Shown: positions 1 to 11,200, numbered from the stretch's first letter. The stretch: DNA of 64,000 nt from Erigeron canadensis (GCF_010389155.1 NC_057769.1:8060735-8124734); one strand, 5' to 3'. Made by a program: numbers and translations. The notes: generated by a model from the sequence alone, not told the origin.

Positions 1-952
1 AATCAGTAAAACAAATATTATATATTAAGTTATGTGACTTGTAACTTAATAATATATGAAAAAAAATCAGTTGTGAATATTTTGAATGTAGCCATATGTG
101 TATTTCATCAAATACGGGTTACAATGGACGGTTCTTGACCATGTCCATAATTGTAACTTGTTCATATTTATATGTTGTGTAGATTCTAGCGACCTTGTTG
201 GATTTGCATAACTACTTGCTTGTTGAGGTGAGTTTCGTGGCCCCTTTTTATATTATTTCTTTGGGGGAAAATGATGCTCAAAATATTTTTATTTCTTTAC
301 TAGCTGTGCCAAAACTAGTTTGTTTTATTGGACATATACGTGTACTTATGAAATGTGTATGTTAGCTTGCTTGTATTGATTTCTTTGATGCAATAGATGT
401 CTTTTGATATCTATTGAAGACTATTGGAAAACTATCGACCAACTTTATACTCCAGCTGGTAGTTGTTGGTATTTAAAGCATGATTGAGTTGTTGGCATGG
501 GTGATGAGGATTTTGTTGTTGGATAACTATGATGGCATTGATCATTATTTAGTATGCTACTACATGTTTATATTTACGCTATTGTCCAAAACTTGATATA
601 TCATGCACAGCAAACTCATTTGTATTCCTTTAAACCTACGAACTCACCAACATTATGTTGACATTTTCGAGCATTCATTTTCAGGTAATAACAATGTTTA
701 AGAAGATTGAGCTTATGGACTTTAGGAAGACCAATAAAGAGATCCTTCATGGACTCCTAGATTGCATGTGAAACATTGAACGCTATTTGCAATTATTACT
801 TCTTTGCTATTTGAGGCGTGTTGCCTAGATTTTCGTTTATGGAATTTACATTTATTTGAATTTCATTTAGTATGACTCTATTATAAAGTCCATGTGCCAT
901 TGCTATATCTTTTAGTCATATCCTACGATTCCGTCTAAGGTGGGGTGTGACA
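1..952 (+). repeat. 5' LTR, 3' part only
   Basis: Direct repeat of 8595-9545. It ends in the same terminus (gtgtgaca) followed three bases later by the primer-binding site. The start lies outside the window. GTGAGT-like splice-donor sequences occur inside it (for example near 226-232). Confidence 0.95.
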
Positions 953-955
953 GAT

Positions 956-968
956 TGGTATCAAAGCC
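956..968 (+). other. Primer-binding site, initiator Met tRNA type
   Basis: tggtatcaaagcc lies three bases after the LTR end. It matches the complement of the 3' end of plant initiator Met tRNA (TGGTATCAGAGCC, from memory) with one mismatch. This is where minus-strand DNA synthesis would be primed. Confidence 0.85.
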
Positions 969-1200
969 GTGGTTATAGAGAATTAGGTGGTTTGGCCTAG
1001 ACTATAACCTAAGTACCCTCATATAGTGTACATTATAGGAACTATTTGTGCATCGTATATGTGTGAATACTTTCATTAGATAGCACTAGTTATGTGAGCC
1101 TTATATTTGCATTTAATTGTTAATTATGATGAAGCCTTATGTGCTTAGATTAGTGCAAAGTTTCAGCCTGTAATTTTAACGTAGCTAGTTTTACTTAGTC

Positions 1201-1626
1201 ATGGCACGTACAAAGAAAACAGCCCGTAAGAGTTCCGCATGGAGGGACATAATCATCCGTCGACAACTTAAAAGGGACGCCGCAGCTAACAAGGAAACCC
1301 CCGCTCAAGAACCATCTCAGAAGCCTAGAGTTTCCTCTGAAAGCGAACCGTCAGAAGATCCTAACTACTACTCCAAGACAGTTATAATCATCGATTCTGA
1401 CAGCGAGCCGGAGGAAGAACCGGACTATGATTCTAAGGCAGACCCCGAAAGCGTTCATAAGGGAAAGACAATGAAGGCTACGATAAAGGACAACAGAAGC
1501 TATAGTCCTACTAGCTCAGTAAGCTCTCAAGAGAGCCGGATCGGACCAGCACGACAACAAGCTCCTTATCCTCCCACCATTTCCTCCAACTCCCCTTATG
1601 ACGCCACTTGCACGTGGGAGGGCTAG
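1201..1626 (+). CDS. Leader ORF of the retrotransposon: histone H3 tail-like N-terminus plus SUMO-interacting motif
   Basis: A 141-codon ORF lies between primer-binding site and gag, in a different frame from gag-pol. The start has a good context (G at -3, G at +4). The protein begins MARTKKTARKSS; histone H3 begins MARTKQTARKST. After removal of Met the equivalents of R2, T3, K4, T6, R8, K9 and S10 are present; Q5 is K. A weaker resemblance may go on (RRQL against RKQL near residue 20, then AA and PA), but there is no histone fold. Residues 61-69 (VIIIDSDSE) followed by EEE form a typical SUMO-interacting motif in an acidic stretch, and the remainder is Ser/Pro-rich and probably disordered. 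The function is unknown. Possibilities are a decoy or ligand for H3-tail readers and writers, a partner of the element's own integrase tail, or a non-translated relic. I know of no named family for it. Confidence 0.7.
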   Translation: MARTKKTARKSSAWRDIIIRRQLKRDAAANKETPAQEPSQKPRVSSESEPSEDPNYYSKTVIIIDSDSEPEEEPDYDSKADPESVHKGKTMKATIKDNRSYSPTSSVSSQESRIGPARQQAPYPPTISSNSPYDATCTWEG

Positions 1627-1876
1627 CCTTTACGGACTATCTAGGAATCCTATCGAACTTGCATTAGCTTCTTTTTCTTACTTTCTTAGTTTTGGATTTT
1701 ATTCTTATGTCTTGGATTCCTACTTTCAAATTTGGAAATTTCTTGGATTTATAAATTTTTTTTAGATTGATTGATTAATCGAAATGTCGTGCTTGGTATA
1801 TGGATCTATGTGTTTTGTGGCAATTATTTATGAAGGATGTGCTGAATTTGTGACATATGAATTTGGACGATAAAAA

Positions 1877-1944
1877 CATGTGTGGTGGGATGTAGTTGTA
1901 ATTACGGTGCGCAACGTAATTACAAATACATCACAACACACATG
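1877..1944 (+). repeat. Long imperfect hairpin in the leader upstream of gag
   Basis: Arms 1877-1906 and 1915-1944 are 30 bases each and complementary except for three positions. The 8-base loop (gtgcgcaa) is itself partly palindromic. It lies in the 457-base spacer between leader ORF and gag. It could affect ribosome transit, packaging or small-RNA production; none of these is shown. Confidence 0.85.
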
Positions 1945-2083
1945 CGCTTATATGACCAAGTTTGCTGATCAAACTCAACACAATTAACAAATTGGACAAG
2001 GTGTAAGAATTTTGCCATGAGTAGTAGTTATTCATTGAAAGTCTTCATCAAGTACTTATAAATCCTTTCTCTTTGTGTAGAAA

Positions 2084-5000
2084 ATGAATAGAGGGGGAAG
2101 AAATGGAGGACGTGGAGGTAGAGGTGGTGGTCGTGGTGGAAATAATGGGGTTAATGATGGAGAAGGTGATGGTGGCAATCCGGATATTGCAAACATGATC
2201 ACTCAGCAAATAGCTGCCGCTATTCCTACTATTGTTACTCAAGTGACCGCTGCTGTTCTTAATGCAAACAACAATAACCCTAATAATAATAACAATAATG
2301 AGAATAACAATAACAACAATGAGAACAACACTAACAATAATGAGAACAATAATAACAATAATGAAAATAACAATGATGGTAATCAGAATAACAACATCAT
2401 TGGAGGCAATAATAATGGATGCACCTATAGGGAGTTTCAATATTGTAAACCACCAGATTTTGATGGCAAGGGAGGAGCATTGGCAGCCACTAGATGGATA
2501 GAGAAAATGGAAGCTGTCATGGATATTAGCAACTGTGCAGAGAATCAAAAGGTGAAGTATGCCGCAGCTTCACTGACTAATAAAGCATTGACATGGTGGA
2601 ACACTGAGATACAAGCTAGGGGTAGAGTAGCAGCTGTGGGGATGACATGGGACGAGTTTAAGGAATTACTACTGGAAGAATTCTGTCCGAAAAATGAAAT
2701 GCAAAAGTTGGAAAATGAATTTTGGAATCATTCAATGGTAGGAGCCAAACATGCCGCTTACACTGATCGGTTTTATGAGCTTGCCAAACTAGTACCTCAC
2801 CTTGTTAGACCTGAATCAAATAGGATCCAGAGATACATCTATGGTCTTGTTCCCCAAATTCGTGGGCTTGTGTCAGCAACTGAGCCAACCACGATTCAAA
2901 GTGCTATTCAGAAAGCAGGATCTTTAACGGATGAAATGGTGAGAAATGGGTCATTGTCTAAGGTTAATGAGAAAAGGAAGGATGGTACTGAGACAAGTAG
3001 GTCAAAGAATACTGATGGAAATAACAAGAAGGCAAAAATGGCAACAGGGTTGATGGCAACGGATGCGACTAAGATCGGATATACGGGTTCTGCTCCAAAG
3101 TGTACAAAATGTCAATTCCATCATTTCCAAAATTCACCTTGCCGTTTGTGTACAAACTGCAACCGATTTGGACACCTTGCTAGAGACTGTCGAGTGGGAG
3201 TCAAGCAGGTGGCTCCGGTGAATGCTGTTAACCCGATAAATAACCGTGGAACGTGCTATGAGTGCGGTAGTCATAACCATTACCGCAACACGTGTCCAAA
3301 TTTGAACCGAGCATGGGGTCAGAGGGGTAATAATCCAAATCAAGTACTAGCTATTGGTGGAACTCAGAATCAAGGAAATAATCAGGGACAAAGAGCTAAC
3401 AATCAGAATCAAGTGGTAGCTAATGGAGGGAATCGGAATCAAGGGAATAATGCCAACCAAGCCCGTGGTAGAGCTTTTGTCATGGTAGCAAATGAAGCTC
3501 GTCAAGATCCAAATATTGTGACGGGTACGTTTTCCTTAAACAATCACCTTGCTACAGTATTATTCGACTCTGGTGCTGAGTACAGTTTTGTTTCTATTAA
3601 GTTTATGCCACTCCTAGATAGAGAACCCAAAATATTGAATACTTATTTCTTGGTTGAGGTAGCTAATGGAAAATTTGATAGAGTTGATAGAATCATTAAT
3701 GATTGTACCTTAGAAATAGAAGGTCATCTGTTCAGTGTTAACCTTCTGCCTTTCTCGTTAAGGAGTTTTGACGTAGTTATTGGTATGGATTGGCTATCGA
3801 AGCATAGAGCCGAGATAATTTGCTATGAGAAGGTGGTCCGTATACCGCTAGGAAATAGTGAAATGCTACTCATATATGGGGAGCGGGTGGAGGAAAATCA
3901 GAAGCACCTCATGGGCATTCTGGCTAACGAGAAGAAACTCGAAGATATTCCTATCGTACGGGATTTTCCACAAGTTTTTCCCGAAGATCTAACAGGATTA
4001 CCTCCTGTAAGACAAGTTGAATTCCGTATAGATCTTATTCCGGGAGCGACGCCAGTCGCCAAAGCTCCATACCGTTTAGCACCTACCGAAATGCAAGAAC
4101 TGTCTAATCAACTCCAAGAGCTCCAAGAAAAAGGCTTCATCAGACCTAGTCATTCGCCTTGGGGAGCACCAGTATTGTTTGTCAAGAAAAAAGATGGTTC
4201 GTTTCGTATGTGCATCGATTACCGGGAGTTGAACAAACTGACAGTTAAGAATCGTTACCCTCTTCCTAGAATCGACGACTTATTCGATCAACTTCAAGGT
4301 GCGAAGTTCTTCTCGAAAATAGACCTTCGGTCCGGATATCATCAACTCAGAGTTAATGAAGCAGATATTCCAAAAACAGCATTCAGGACTCGATATGGAC
4401 ATTTTGAGTTCTTAGTCATGCCTTTCGGTTTGACTAATGCACCCGCAGTTTTCATGGATTTGATGAACCGTGTATGCAAACCCTATCTCGATAAGTTTGT
4501 TATTGTATTCATTGATGACATTTTAATCTATTCGAAGTCTAAGGAAGAACATGAATCTCACTTGAAAATGATTCTTGAACTACTTTGGAAAGAGAGATTG
4601 TTTGCTAAGTTTTCGAAGTGTGACTTTTGGTTACAAGAAGTTCATTTCCTTGGGCATGTAGTGAATAGTGAAGGAATCCATGTTGACCCCAGTAAGATCG
4701 AAGCAGTAAAAGATTGGAAGACTCCTACGACGCCATCAGAGGTTCGTTCATTTCTAGGCTTGGCCGGGTATTATCGACGATTCATCGCTAACTTCTCGAA
4801 AATCGCTCAACCACTTACTCAGTTAACCCAAAAGGATAAGAAGTTTGATTGGGGAGATAAGCAAGAAAAGGCATTCCAAACACTGAAAGAAAATCTATGT
4901 AACGCTCCTATTCTTACCCTCCCCGATGGTCTGGACGATTTTGTAGTTTATTGTGATGCTTCAAATCAAGGCTTGGGATGTGTGCTAATGCAAAGGGGTA

Positions 5001-6823
5001 AAGTGATTGCTTATGCCTCTCGGCAACTCAAAATCCATGAGAAAAACTACACCACCCATGACTTGGAGCTTGGTGCAGTAGTTTTTGCACTCAAATGTTG
5101 GAGGCACTATCTCTATGGGACGAAAAGTGTGATCTACACCGATCACAAGAGTCTTCAACATATTTTCAATCAAAAGGAGTTGAATATGCGACAGAGGCGG
5201 TGGATTGAATTATTTAGTGACTATGATTGTGAGATTCGTTACCATCCGGGTAAGGCGAATGTTGTGGCTGACGCGTTAAGTAGGAAAGAAAGAATTAAGC
5301 CAAAGCGAGTACGAGCATTGATCATGACAATTCATTTGGATATAAAATCAATGATAAGTCGGGCTCAAGATGAAGCATTGCAGAATATCAATGTAGAAAA
5401 AGAAGGGTTACGTGACCTTGATCAGCAAATGGAGCGTAAAGAGGATGGAGTACTGTACTTTGTAGGACGAATATGGATTCCACTTGCAGGTGGATTAAGA
5501 ACAGTGATTTTGGACGAGGCACATAGTACGAGATACTCCGTACACCCGGGAGCTGATAAAATGTATCACGACCTTAAGGATTTGTATTGGTGGCCGGGAA
5601 TGAAAAGAGATATAGCCAGTTATGTCAGTGGATGCTTAACATGTCTAAAAGTCAAAGCTGAACATAATAAACCACCGGGTTTATTAGTGCAACCACAACT
5701 TCCCGAATGGAAATGGGAAAGAATAACCATGGATTTTATTACAAAGCTGCCAAGAACTAGTAGTGGGCATGACAAGATTTGGGTGATAGTAGATAGATTG
5801 ACAAAGTCTGCGCACTTTATAGCTATCCGTGAGAGCTACACAATGGAGCAGTTAGCAAGGATTTATATAAAGGAGATAGTGGCAAAGCATGGAATTCCGG
5901 TGTCTATTATATCTGATCGTGATAGTCATTTCACATCACGATTTTGGCAGTCATTGCAAAAGGCATTGGGAACACGCTTAGACCTAAGTACGGCTTACCA
6001 TCCTCAAACCGACGGTCAAAGTGAGCGTACTATTCAGACCTTGGAGGATATGCTTAGGGCATGTGTGATGGACTTTGGGGGAAGCTGGGATATTCATCTT
6101 CCTCTAGTTGAGTTCTCGTACAATAATAGTTATCATTCAAGTATTAAGTGTGCTCCATTTGAAGCTTTATATGGACGGAAATGTCGCTCACCTGTTGTTT
6201 GGGCTGAGGTTGGAGAAAGTCAGTTGATTGGTCCGGAGATTGTACAAGAGACAACAGATAGGATTTTTCAAATTAAAGAAAGATTGAAAGCAGCTAGAGA
6301 TCGCCAAAAGAGCTACGCCGACAAACGGCGAAGGCCTTTAGAATTCAATGTTGGTGATAAAGTGTTACTTAAAGTGTCGCCTTGGAAGGGCATGGTTCGA
6401 TTTGGAAAGAAAGGAAAGTTGGCACCAAGGTACGTTGGACCGTTTGAAATTGTTGAACGGATTGGTCCGGTAGCTTATCGTTTAAGACTACCTCAAGAAC
6501 TAAGTAGGATACATGATACATTCCACGTGTCAAATCTCAAGAAGTGTCTCGCGGATAGAAGTTTGCATGTACCGCTAGACGACATTAAGATTGATGACAA
6601 GTTACATTTTGTGGAAGAACCAGTTGAGATCATGGATCGAGAACTTAAGACATTAAAACGTAGTAAAATTCAAATTGTCAAGGTCCGGTGGAATTCAAAG
6701 CGAGGGCCAGAGTTTACTTGGGAGCGAGAGGATCAAATGAAAATCAAATATCCACATCTATTTGATGCTACGTCTTTCAACCGTAACTCCAACAGAATTT
6801 CGAGACGAAATTCTCTCAAGTAG
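2084..6823 (+). CDS. Intact Gag-Pol polyprotein of Ty3/gypsy chromovirus
   Basis: A single frame of 1579 residues without stop or frameshift. The N-terminus is Gly/Arg-rich (RGG type), then comes an Asn-rich tract (about residues 60-110) and a retrotransposon Gag domain (about 130-260, [12 protein letters not shown] to YELAKLVP). Zinc knuckles follow ([14 protein letters not shown] and [14 protein letters not shown], with an extra Cys/His cluster just before). The aspartic protease has DSGA in [12 protein letters not shown]. The reverse transcriptase has FIDD in [10 protein letters not shown]. RNase H is marked by [17 protein letters not shown] and DALSRK. The integrase has an HHCC zinc-binding part (about [11 protein letters not shown] to CLTC), then DDE positions in [17 protein letters not shown] and the downstream [17 protein letters not shown]-type module ([19 protein letters not shown]) and a chromodomain-like tail ([18 protein letters not shown]) end the protein. 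The asparagine repeats produce spurious isoleucine-rich ORFs on the other strand. Confidence 0.96.
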   Translation: MNRGGRNGGRGGRGGGRGGNNGVNDGEGDGGNPDIANMITQQIAAAIPTIVTQVTAAVLNANNNNPNNNNNNENNNNNNENNTNNNENNNNNNENNNDGNQNNNIIGGNNNGCTYREFQYCKPPDFDGKGGALAATRWIEKMEAVMDISNCAENQKVKYAAASLTNKALTWWNTEIQARGRVAAVGMTWDEFKELLLEEFCPKNEMQKLENEFWNHSMVGAKHAAYTDRFYELAKLVPHLVRPESNRIQRYIYGLVPQIRGLVSATEPTTIQSAIQKAGSLTDEMVRNGSLSKVNEKRKDGTETSRSKNTDGNNKKAKMATGLMATDATKIGYTGSAPKCTKCQFHHFQNSPCRLCTNCNRFGHLARDCRVGVKQVAPVNAVNPINNRGTCYECGSHNHYRNTCPNLNRAWGQRGNNPNQVLAIGGTQNQGNNQGQRANNQNQVVANGGNRNQGNNANQARGRAFVMVANEARQDPNIVTGTFSLNNHLATVLFDSGAEYSFVSIKFMPLLDREPKILNTYFLVEVANGKFDRVDRIINDCTLEIEGHLFSVNLLPFSLRSFDVVIGMDWLSKHRAEIICYEKVVRIPLGNSEMLLIYGERVEENQKHLMGILANEKKLEDIPIVRDFPQVFPEDLTGLPPVRQVEFRIDLIPGATPVAKAPYRLAPTEMQELSNQLQELQEKGFIRPSHSPWGAPVLFVKKKDGSFRMCIDYRELNKLTVKNRYPLPRIDDLFDQLQGAKFFSKIDLRSGYHQLRVNEADIPKTAFRTRYGHFEFLVMPFGLTNAPAVFMDLMNRVCKPYLDKFVIVFIDDILIYSKSKEEHESHLKMILELLWKERLFAKFSKCDFWLQEVHFLGHVVNSEGIHVDPSKIEAVKDWKTPTTPSEVRSFLGLAGYYRRFIANFSKIAQPLTQLTQKDKKFDWGDKQEKAFQTLKENLCNAPILTLPDGLDDFVVYCDASNQGLGCVLMQRGKVIAYASRQLKIHEKNYTTHDLELGAVVFALKCWRHYLYGTKSVIYTDHKSLQHIFNQKELNMRQRRWIELFSDYDCEIRYHPGKANVVADALSRKERIKPKRVRALIMTIHLDIKSMISRAQDEALQNINVEKEGLRDLDQQMERKEDGVLYFVGRIWIPLAGGLRTVILDEAHSTRYSVHPGADKMYHDLKDLYWWPGMKRDIASYVSGCLTCLKVKAEHNKPPGLLVQPQLPEWKWERITMDFITKLPRTSSGHDKIWVIVDRLTKSAHFIAIRESYTMEQLARIYIKEIVAKHGIPVSIISDRDSHFTSRFWQSLQKALGTRLDLSTAYHPQTDGQSERTIQTLEDMLRACVMDFGGSWDIHLPLVEFSYNNSYHSSIKCAPFEALYGRKCRSPVVWAEVGESQLIGPEIVQETTDRIFQIKERLKAARDRQKSYADKRRRPLEFNVGDKVLLKVSPWKGMVRFGKKGKLAPRYVGPFEIVERIGPVAYRLRLPQELSRIHDTFHVSNLKKCLADRSLHVPLDDIKIDDKLHFVEEPVEIMDRELKTLKRSKIQIVKVRWNSKRGPEFTWEREDQMKIKYPHLFDATSFNRNSNRISRRNSLK

Positions 6824-6830
6824 GGGAGAC
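6820..6830 (+). other. Polypurine tract
   Basis: A purine-rich run (gtaggggagac) lies directly before the 3' LTR start tgtgacatct and overlaps the end of the gag-pol stop region. This is the standard plus-strand primer position. Confidence 0.75.
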
Positions 6831-9545
6831 TGTGACATCTGTCACCAAAAATGGTAATTTATTATAGTCTCTAACTTACATTCCAAATTTTTTTGACTAG
6901 TCAATATGCCTATATAGTATAACAAGCATAGAAATGTGGTGATCATTTCCAATATGGGATTTCTATTACTTGAATTTCAATAGTTTAGGATTGAGATATT
7001 TGATCTTCCTAAACGTAGATGACTATAACTATCCCCGTAATTTCTAGACTTGTAATTGTTAGTCATATTTATTTCTAGACATTGATAAATTAGTATACGC
7101 TATTTAGTGGTGAACGAAATCAATAATTATAAAAGTAATATATAATTAGTATAAGTAGTAAGATGGTAATAGTAATAGTAAAATATCATATGTTTAGAAA
7201 AAAATTTTAGTCATATATATATTACGACAATTTAATGGTGAGCAAGGAATTTTAATTCCATTAGAATTCTTATGATACATTAAGTCTAATCATAAACTAA
7301 CTAAAACACTTATCTCCATATATATATATATATATATAATAAACTATCTATCCTAATTATAAACTATATCAAACACTTATCCCTACAATTATAAAATATA
7401 TGTAAAATTAATGATCAAAACAAAAATCTCAAAACACAACTTCTTTTTGCTTCTCTGCCGTCGACTAGAACTCATCACCAAAGCCAAAGTTTATGAACTT
7501 GATTTTCAAGGCATTCATCCTAGAGAATTTTTGGATTTTGGTGAGTCTAAATTGACTTTTTTTTTATGTTTTTAAAAGATCTTTTATATAACAATGTATG
7601 GTCAAAATTCTTATAGAATTATATTTTATTTTGTCAAGGTATTTAAGGAGTGATCATCAATTTTGGGGTAAATTACTTATCTTTTCTTTATATATATATA
7701 TATATAAATATATCATTATATTTGTTGATCTTTTATTATAAGTAACCTATTTGATGAATATATATTATGGCAAATTTATAATAATGAATGAAAGGGTTTT
7801 TTTTAAAGGTTAAATCAAAAGATTGAAGTATAAATCATATTAATGTTAAAAGTTTACGTATTTATTGTAGCATAATAATTAATGTAATTAGAGAAATTTA
7901 ATTATGAAGGCATGGAAATCATAATAACATATGTAAATAGGTGTTGGAAAGATTTGAAAGTTTATATATGAATATTAGTTGTAGTAGTCTTTAAAACAGT
8001 AAGTTTGGGTTATTTCAGAATCTTGACAGATTCAGTTTGTTAACTTTAAGAGGTCGTATCTTGGTCATGGAAGATGGTTAAGTCACGTTTTTGGTGTCTA
8101 AAATTAATTTCAGGAAGTCTACTTTCTGGTGGAAGTGGTTTCGTGTCAAAATATGAAGTTTAAGGTTGTGAAACGAATTTTATAACAAAACTGCGCAAAG
8201 CTGAGTTTTCCGAACAGATTTTGGTCGACTTCAAATAGTCATATCTTATTCGATTTTATGAACTGGACAATTATTTTTCTCCAGAAACTCTTTTGAGATG
8301 TTAAGATTGTACAGTAAAAAAATTGGATTTTTTTGAATCTTCGAAGGCCCTTAACTTTTATAAAACTTTTCTGTGTGCGAACAGTGATTTTTCTGACTAG
8401 TCTGTAATCATTGAATTTTTAAAAATAGTTAACGTGCCAAATAAATTTATGTAAAAATTCATGTAAGTATATAACACTCTAAGGTAACAGTAGTTAAGAT
8501 TTGGAATCTTGAATCATTCGTTTCATCCTAATAAAAAAATAGATAAAGTTACAAAAAAATTTCAGTTAATATGAACTTGTAGAATTTAATCTTAAATCAG
8601 TAAAACAAATATTATATATTAAGTTATGTGACTTGTAACTTAATAATATATGAAAAAAAATCAGTTGTGAATATTTTGAATGTAGCCATATGTGTATTTC
8701 ATCAAATACGGGTTACAATGGACGGTTCTTGACCATGTCCATAATTGTAACTTGTTCATATTTATATGTTGTGTAGATTCTAGCGACCTTGTTGGATTTG
8801 CATAACTACTTGCTTGTTGAGGTGAGTTTCGTGGCCCCTTTTTATATTATTTCTTTGGGGGAAAATGATGCTCAAAATTTTTATTTCTTTACTAGCTGTG
8901 CCAAAACTAGTTTGTTTTATTGGACATATACGTGTACTTATGAAATGTGTATGTTAGCTTGCTTGTATTGATTTCTTTGATGCAATAGATGTCTTTTGAT
9001 ATCTATTGAAGACTATTGGAAAACTATCGACCAACTTTATACTCCAGCTGGTAGTTGTTGGTATTTAAAGCATGATTGAGTTGTTGGCATGGGTGATGAG
9101 GATTTTGTTGTTGGATAACTATGATGGCATTGATCATTATTTAGTATGCTACTACATGTTTATATTTACGCTATTGTCCAAAACTTGATATATCATGCAC
9201 AGCAAACTCATTTGTATTCCTTTAAACCTACGAACTCACCAACATTATGTTGACATTTTCGAGCATTCATTTTCAGGTAATAACAATGTTTAAGAAGATT
9301 GAGCTTATGGACTTTAGGAAGACCAATAAAGAGATCCTTCATGGACTCCTAGATTGCATGTGAAACATTGAACGCTATTTGCAATTATTACTTCTTTGCT
9401 ATTTGAGGCGTGTTGCCTAGATTTTCCGTTTATGGAATTTACATTTATTTGAATTTCATTTAGTATGACTCTATTATAAAGTCCATGTGCCATTGCTATA
9501 TCTTTTAGTCATATCCTACGATTCCGTCTAAGGTGGGGTGTGACA
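6831..9545 (+). repeat. 3' LTR, complete, 2715 bp
   Basis: It begins tgtgacatct and ends ggtgtgaca (TG...CA). Its last 951 bases repeat the start of the window. It contains AT microsatellites near 7311-7340 and 7687-7706 and GTGAGT donor-like sites near 7540 and 8821. The length is large but usual for Tekay-type elements. The small ORF at 8789-8971 is not considered coding. Confidence 0.95.
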
Positions 9546-9810
9546 GTAGAATTGAAGGAAGATTGCATGAAAAGAATGAAGGGGAAGAAAATGAGAGTGA
9601 GTGGGAATTTGACTCAAAGAAATTGGGTGGCTGGCACATTGTGGGGATGCCACGACCCATCCCATTTTTTGTGGGTATTTTACCCGCTATCCGTTAAAGT
9701 TCCAACTAAATTAACCCAATATCCAAAAATAAAATACTAGGAACTTAATTTAATGTCAAAACTATAAAAAGGGTTAATTTCTTTTACCTTAAAATCTTTA
9801 GGGTGTTACA
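9546..9810 (-). repeat. Fragment of an older LTR (minus orientation) interrupted by the chromovirus
   Basis: Read on the minus strand it starts tgtaacaccctaaagatttt at 9810, a start typical of gypsy LTRs (TGTAACACCC), and runs up to the junction with the young element. A matching continuation would be expected left of the window. Nearby bases to about 9900 show no recognisable gene. The ORF at 9540-9740 crosses the junction and is not credible. Confidence 0.45.
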
Positions 9811-10248
9811 TATATATACACCCTGCTATTACCTAATCATCTAATTAACATGTAGCAACCATTCACCTCAATTTCCCATGATTTGTTTAGCTTCCATGAT
9901 TTTTGTTGAATGAATTAAGTTTTAAACGTATTTTTCATTGATATAATGTTCATCCAAAATTATTTAGTATATAAAAAAAGATATTACGGTCAAATTTGAA
10001 AGAAAAAGACTTGAAAAATCAAACTAGGATACTTTAAATGGGACGGAGAGGGTAATATCTTCTAAAGATTTATGTTTTCTTTTCTTGATTTTGCAATATC
10101 TAGTTGCATTTTTATGCTTTCTTGTTGCCATTTTGCAATATCTTTTTGCAATTTTACATTCTTATTGTGATTTTTACATGTTTATTGCGATTTTGTTAAA
10201 TATTTTGTGAAACACCAAAAAATTTAGTTGTTTCAATACATTTTCATA

Positions 10249-10440
10249 GCCAAGTGGCTACCAACCGCCGCTTTTCAGTGAGGTCTTAGGTTCAAGTCTT
10301 GACAAAAACAAATTTGAGATATTCAGATGATTATTAAGTGGTTGAGAATCACCTAGACACTAGCGTGACCGAGGGATTAGTGGGTACCAAAATCCAAATA
10401 GTACATGGAATTATGAGGTTTCATCCAATTATTATTTTTT
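10249..10440 (+). mobile_element. tRNA-derived SINE
   Basis: A box A-like sequence (tagccaagtgg, starting at about 10247) and a box B-like sequence (ggttcaagtctt, 10289-10300) are spaced as in RNA polymerase III promoters. The body ends in a T-rich tail. It is flanked by near-identical 15-base direct repeats (10234-10248 and 10441-10455, two mismatches), as expected for target-primed insertion. Confidence 0.65.
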
Positions 10441-10769
10441 CAGTACATTTTGATAAATATATGGGTAACCATGTTATTTTCTCTTATTTTTAATATGGTA
10501 AAAATAATTATATATTATATAATTAATAGAAAATGGTTTATGATAAGTTGTGAATGCTAGTGAAAATTTGACTTTTGTTAGGATATGATTTTTAAATTAA
10601 AGGTTGGGTGGCGTTAGATCCTATATAGTTTATATTAATTTTAGTGTTAAACTTATGAGTTTTTGGGGTAGAATTTGGTTTTATTTGGGAAAGTGTTTTA
10701 TTTTTGATAATTTGTACTACAACTTAATATTATTGAATATGTTTAAATTATAATTTTTGTGGTATTACT

Positions 10770-11200
10770 TATGACATACCCCTCTATCGGTACGAAGGAC
10801 CTTTCACAAATGGGCTGCGATACAAAGGACCGTCTGTTACGAAGGCTTCCGAAGTAAGATAAAAAAGATAATAATTGTTCCCTTATAATTTCGGGATTTG
10901 ATCTTATCATTTCTAGCGAATAATTAAGGAAATAATATTCCTGGCCTAATATTTTAGGAAACCATATATAGGTTTAACTTTCTCTACAAGATAAATCCTC
11001 TTATAAAAGGAGGATCAAAAGACCTAAAAGGCACAATATGATCAACTCGCAATAAATCAGAGCATATTTAGAACACTAACGATTCCATCATAATCGGCTG
11101 GCGTAAAGGGCACGAACCCTACCTTTGAGGAATTGCCAACAAACAATCAAAAACACCCATCATTCCCTTTTCTAAACCTAATCTCAGTTTGGTGTACAAT
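10770..11200 (+). repeat. LTR-like fragment
   Basis: The region has a TATA-like ccttataaaagg (about 10998), a downstream GC-richer stretch around ggctggcgtaaagggcac and no ORF. This is the composition of the transcription-start part of a retroelement LTR. No paired copy or target duplication was found. Confidence 0.3.

Larger units (their letters stand above)
1..9545 (+). mobile_element. Ty3/gypsy chromovirus LTR retrotransposon (Tekay-like), left LTR truncated by window edge
   Basis: The parts are in order: partial 5' LTR (1-952), primer-binding site (956-968), leader ORF (1201-1626), gag-pol (2084-6823), polypurine tract (about 6820-6830) and complete 3' LTR (6831-9545). The overlapping LTR parts (1-952 and 8595-9545) differ, by eye, only by a 2-bp and a 1-bp indel. 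With the uninterrupted gag-pol frame this points to recent insertion and possibly an active element. Domain order (protease, RT, RNase H, integrase, chromodomain-like tail), the long LTR and the Met-tRNA-type primer site fit the Tekay clade of chromoviruses; the clade name is inference. The five bases after the 3' LTR (gtaga) should recur before the 5' LTR, which lies outside the window. Confidence 0.95.

Noticed and set aside
2048..2548. 166-codon isoleucine/threonine-rich ORF on the minus strand
   Set aside because: It is the complement of the asparagine-codon tract of gag and has no independent support.
8789..8971. 60-codon ORF in the right LTR
   Set aside because: Short, and the 5' LTR copy is broken by the 2-bp indel; no conserved coding signal.
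9540..9740. 66-codon ORF across the LTR/flank junction
   Set aside because: It spans a transposon insertion boundary, so it is a chance fusion.
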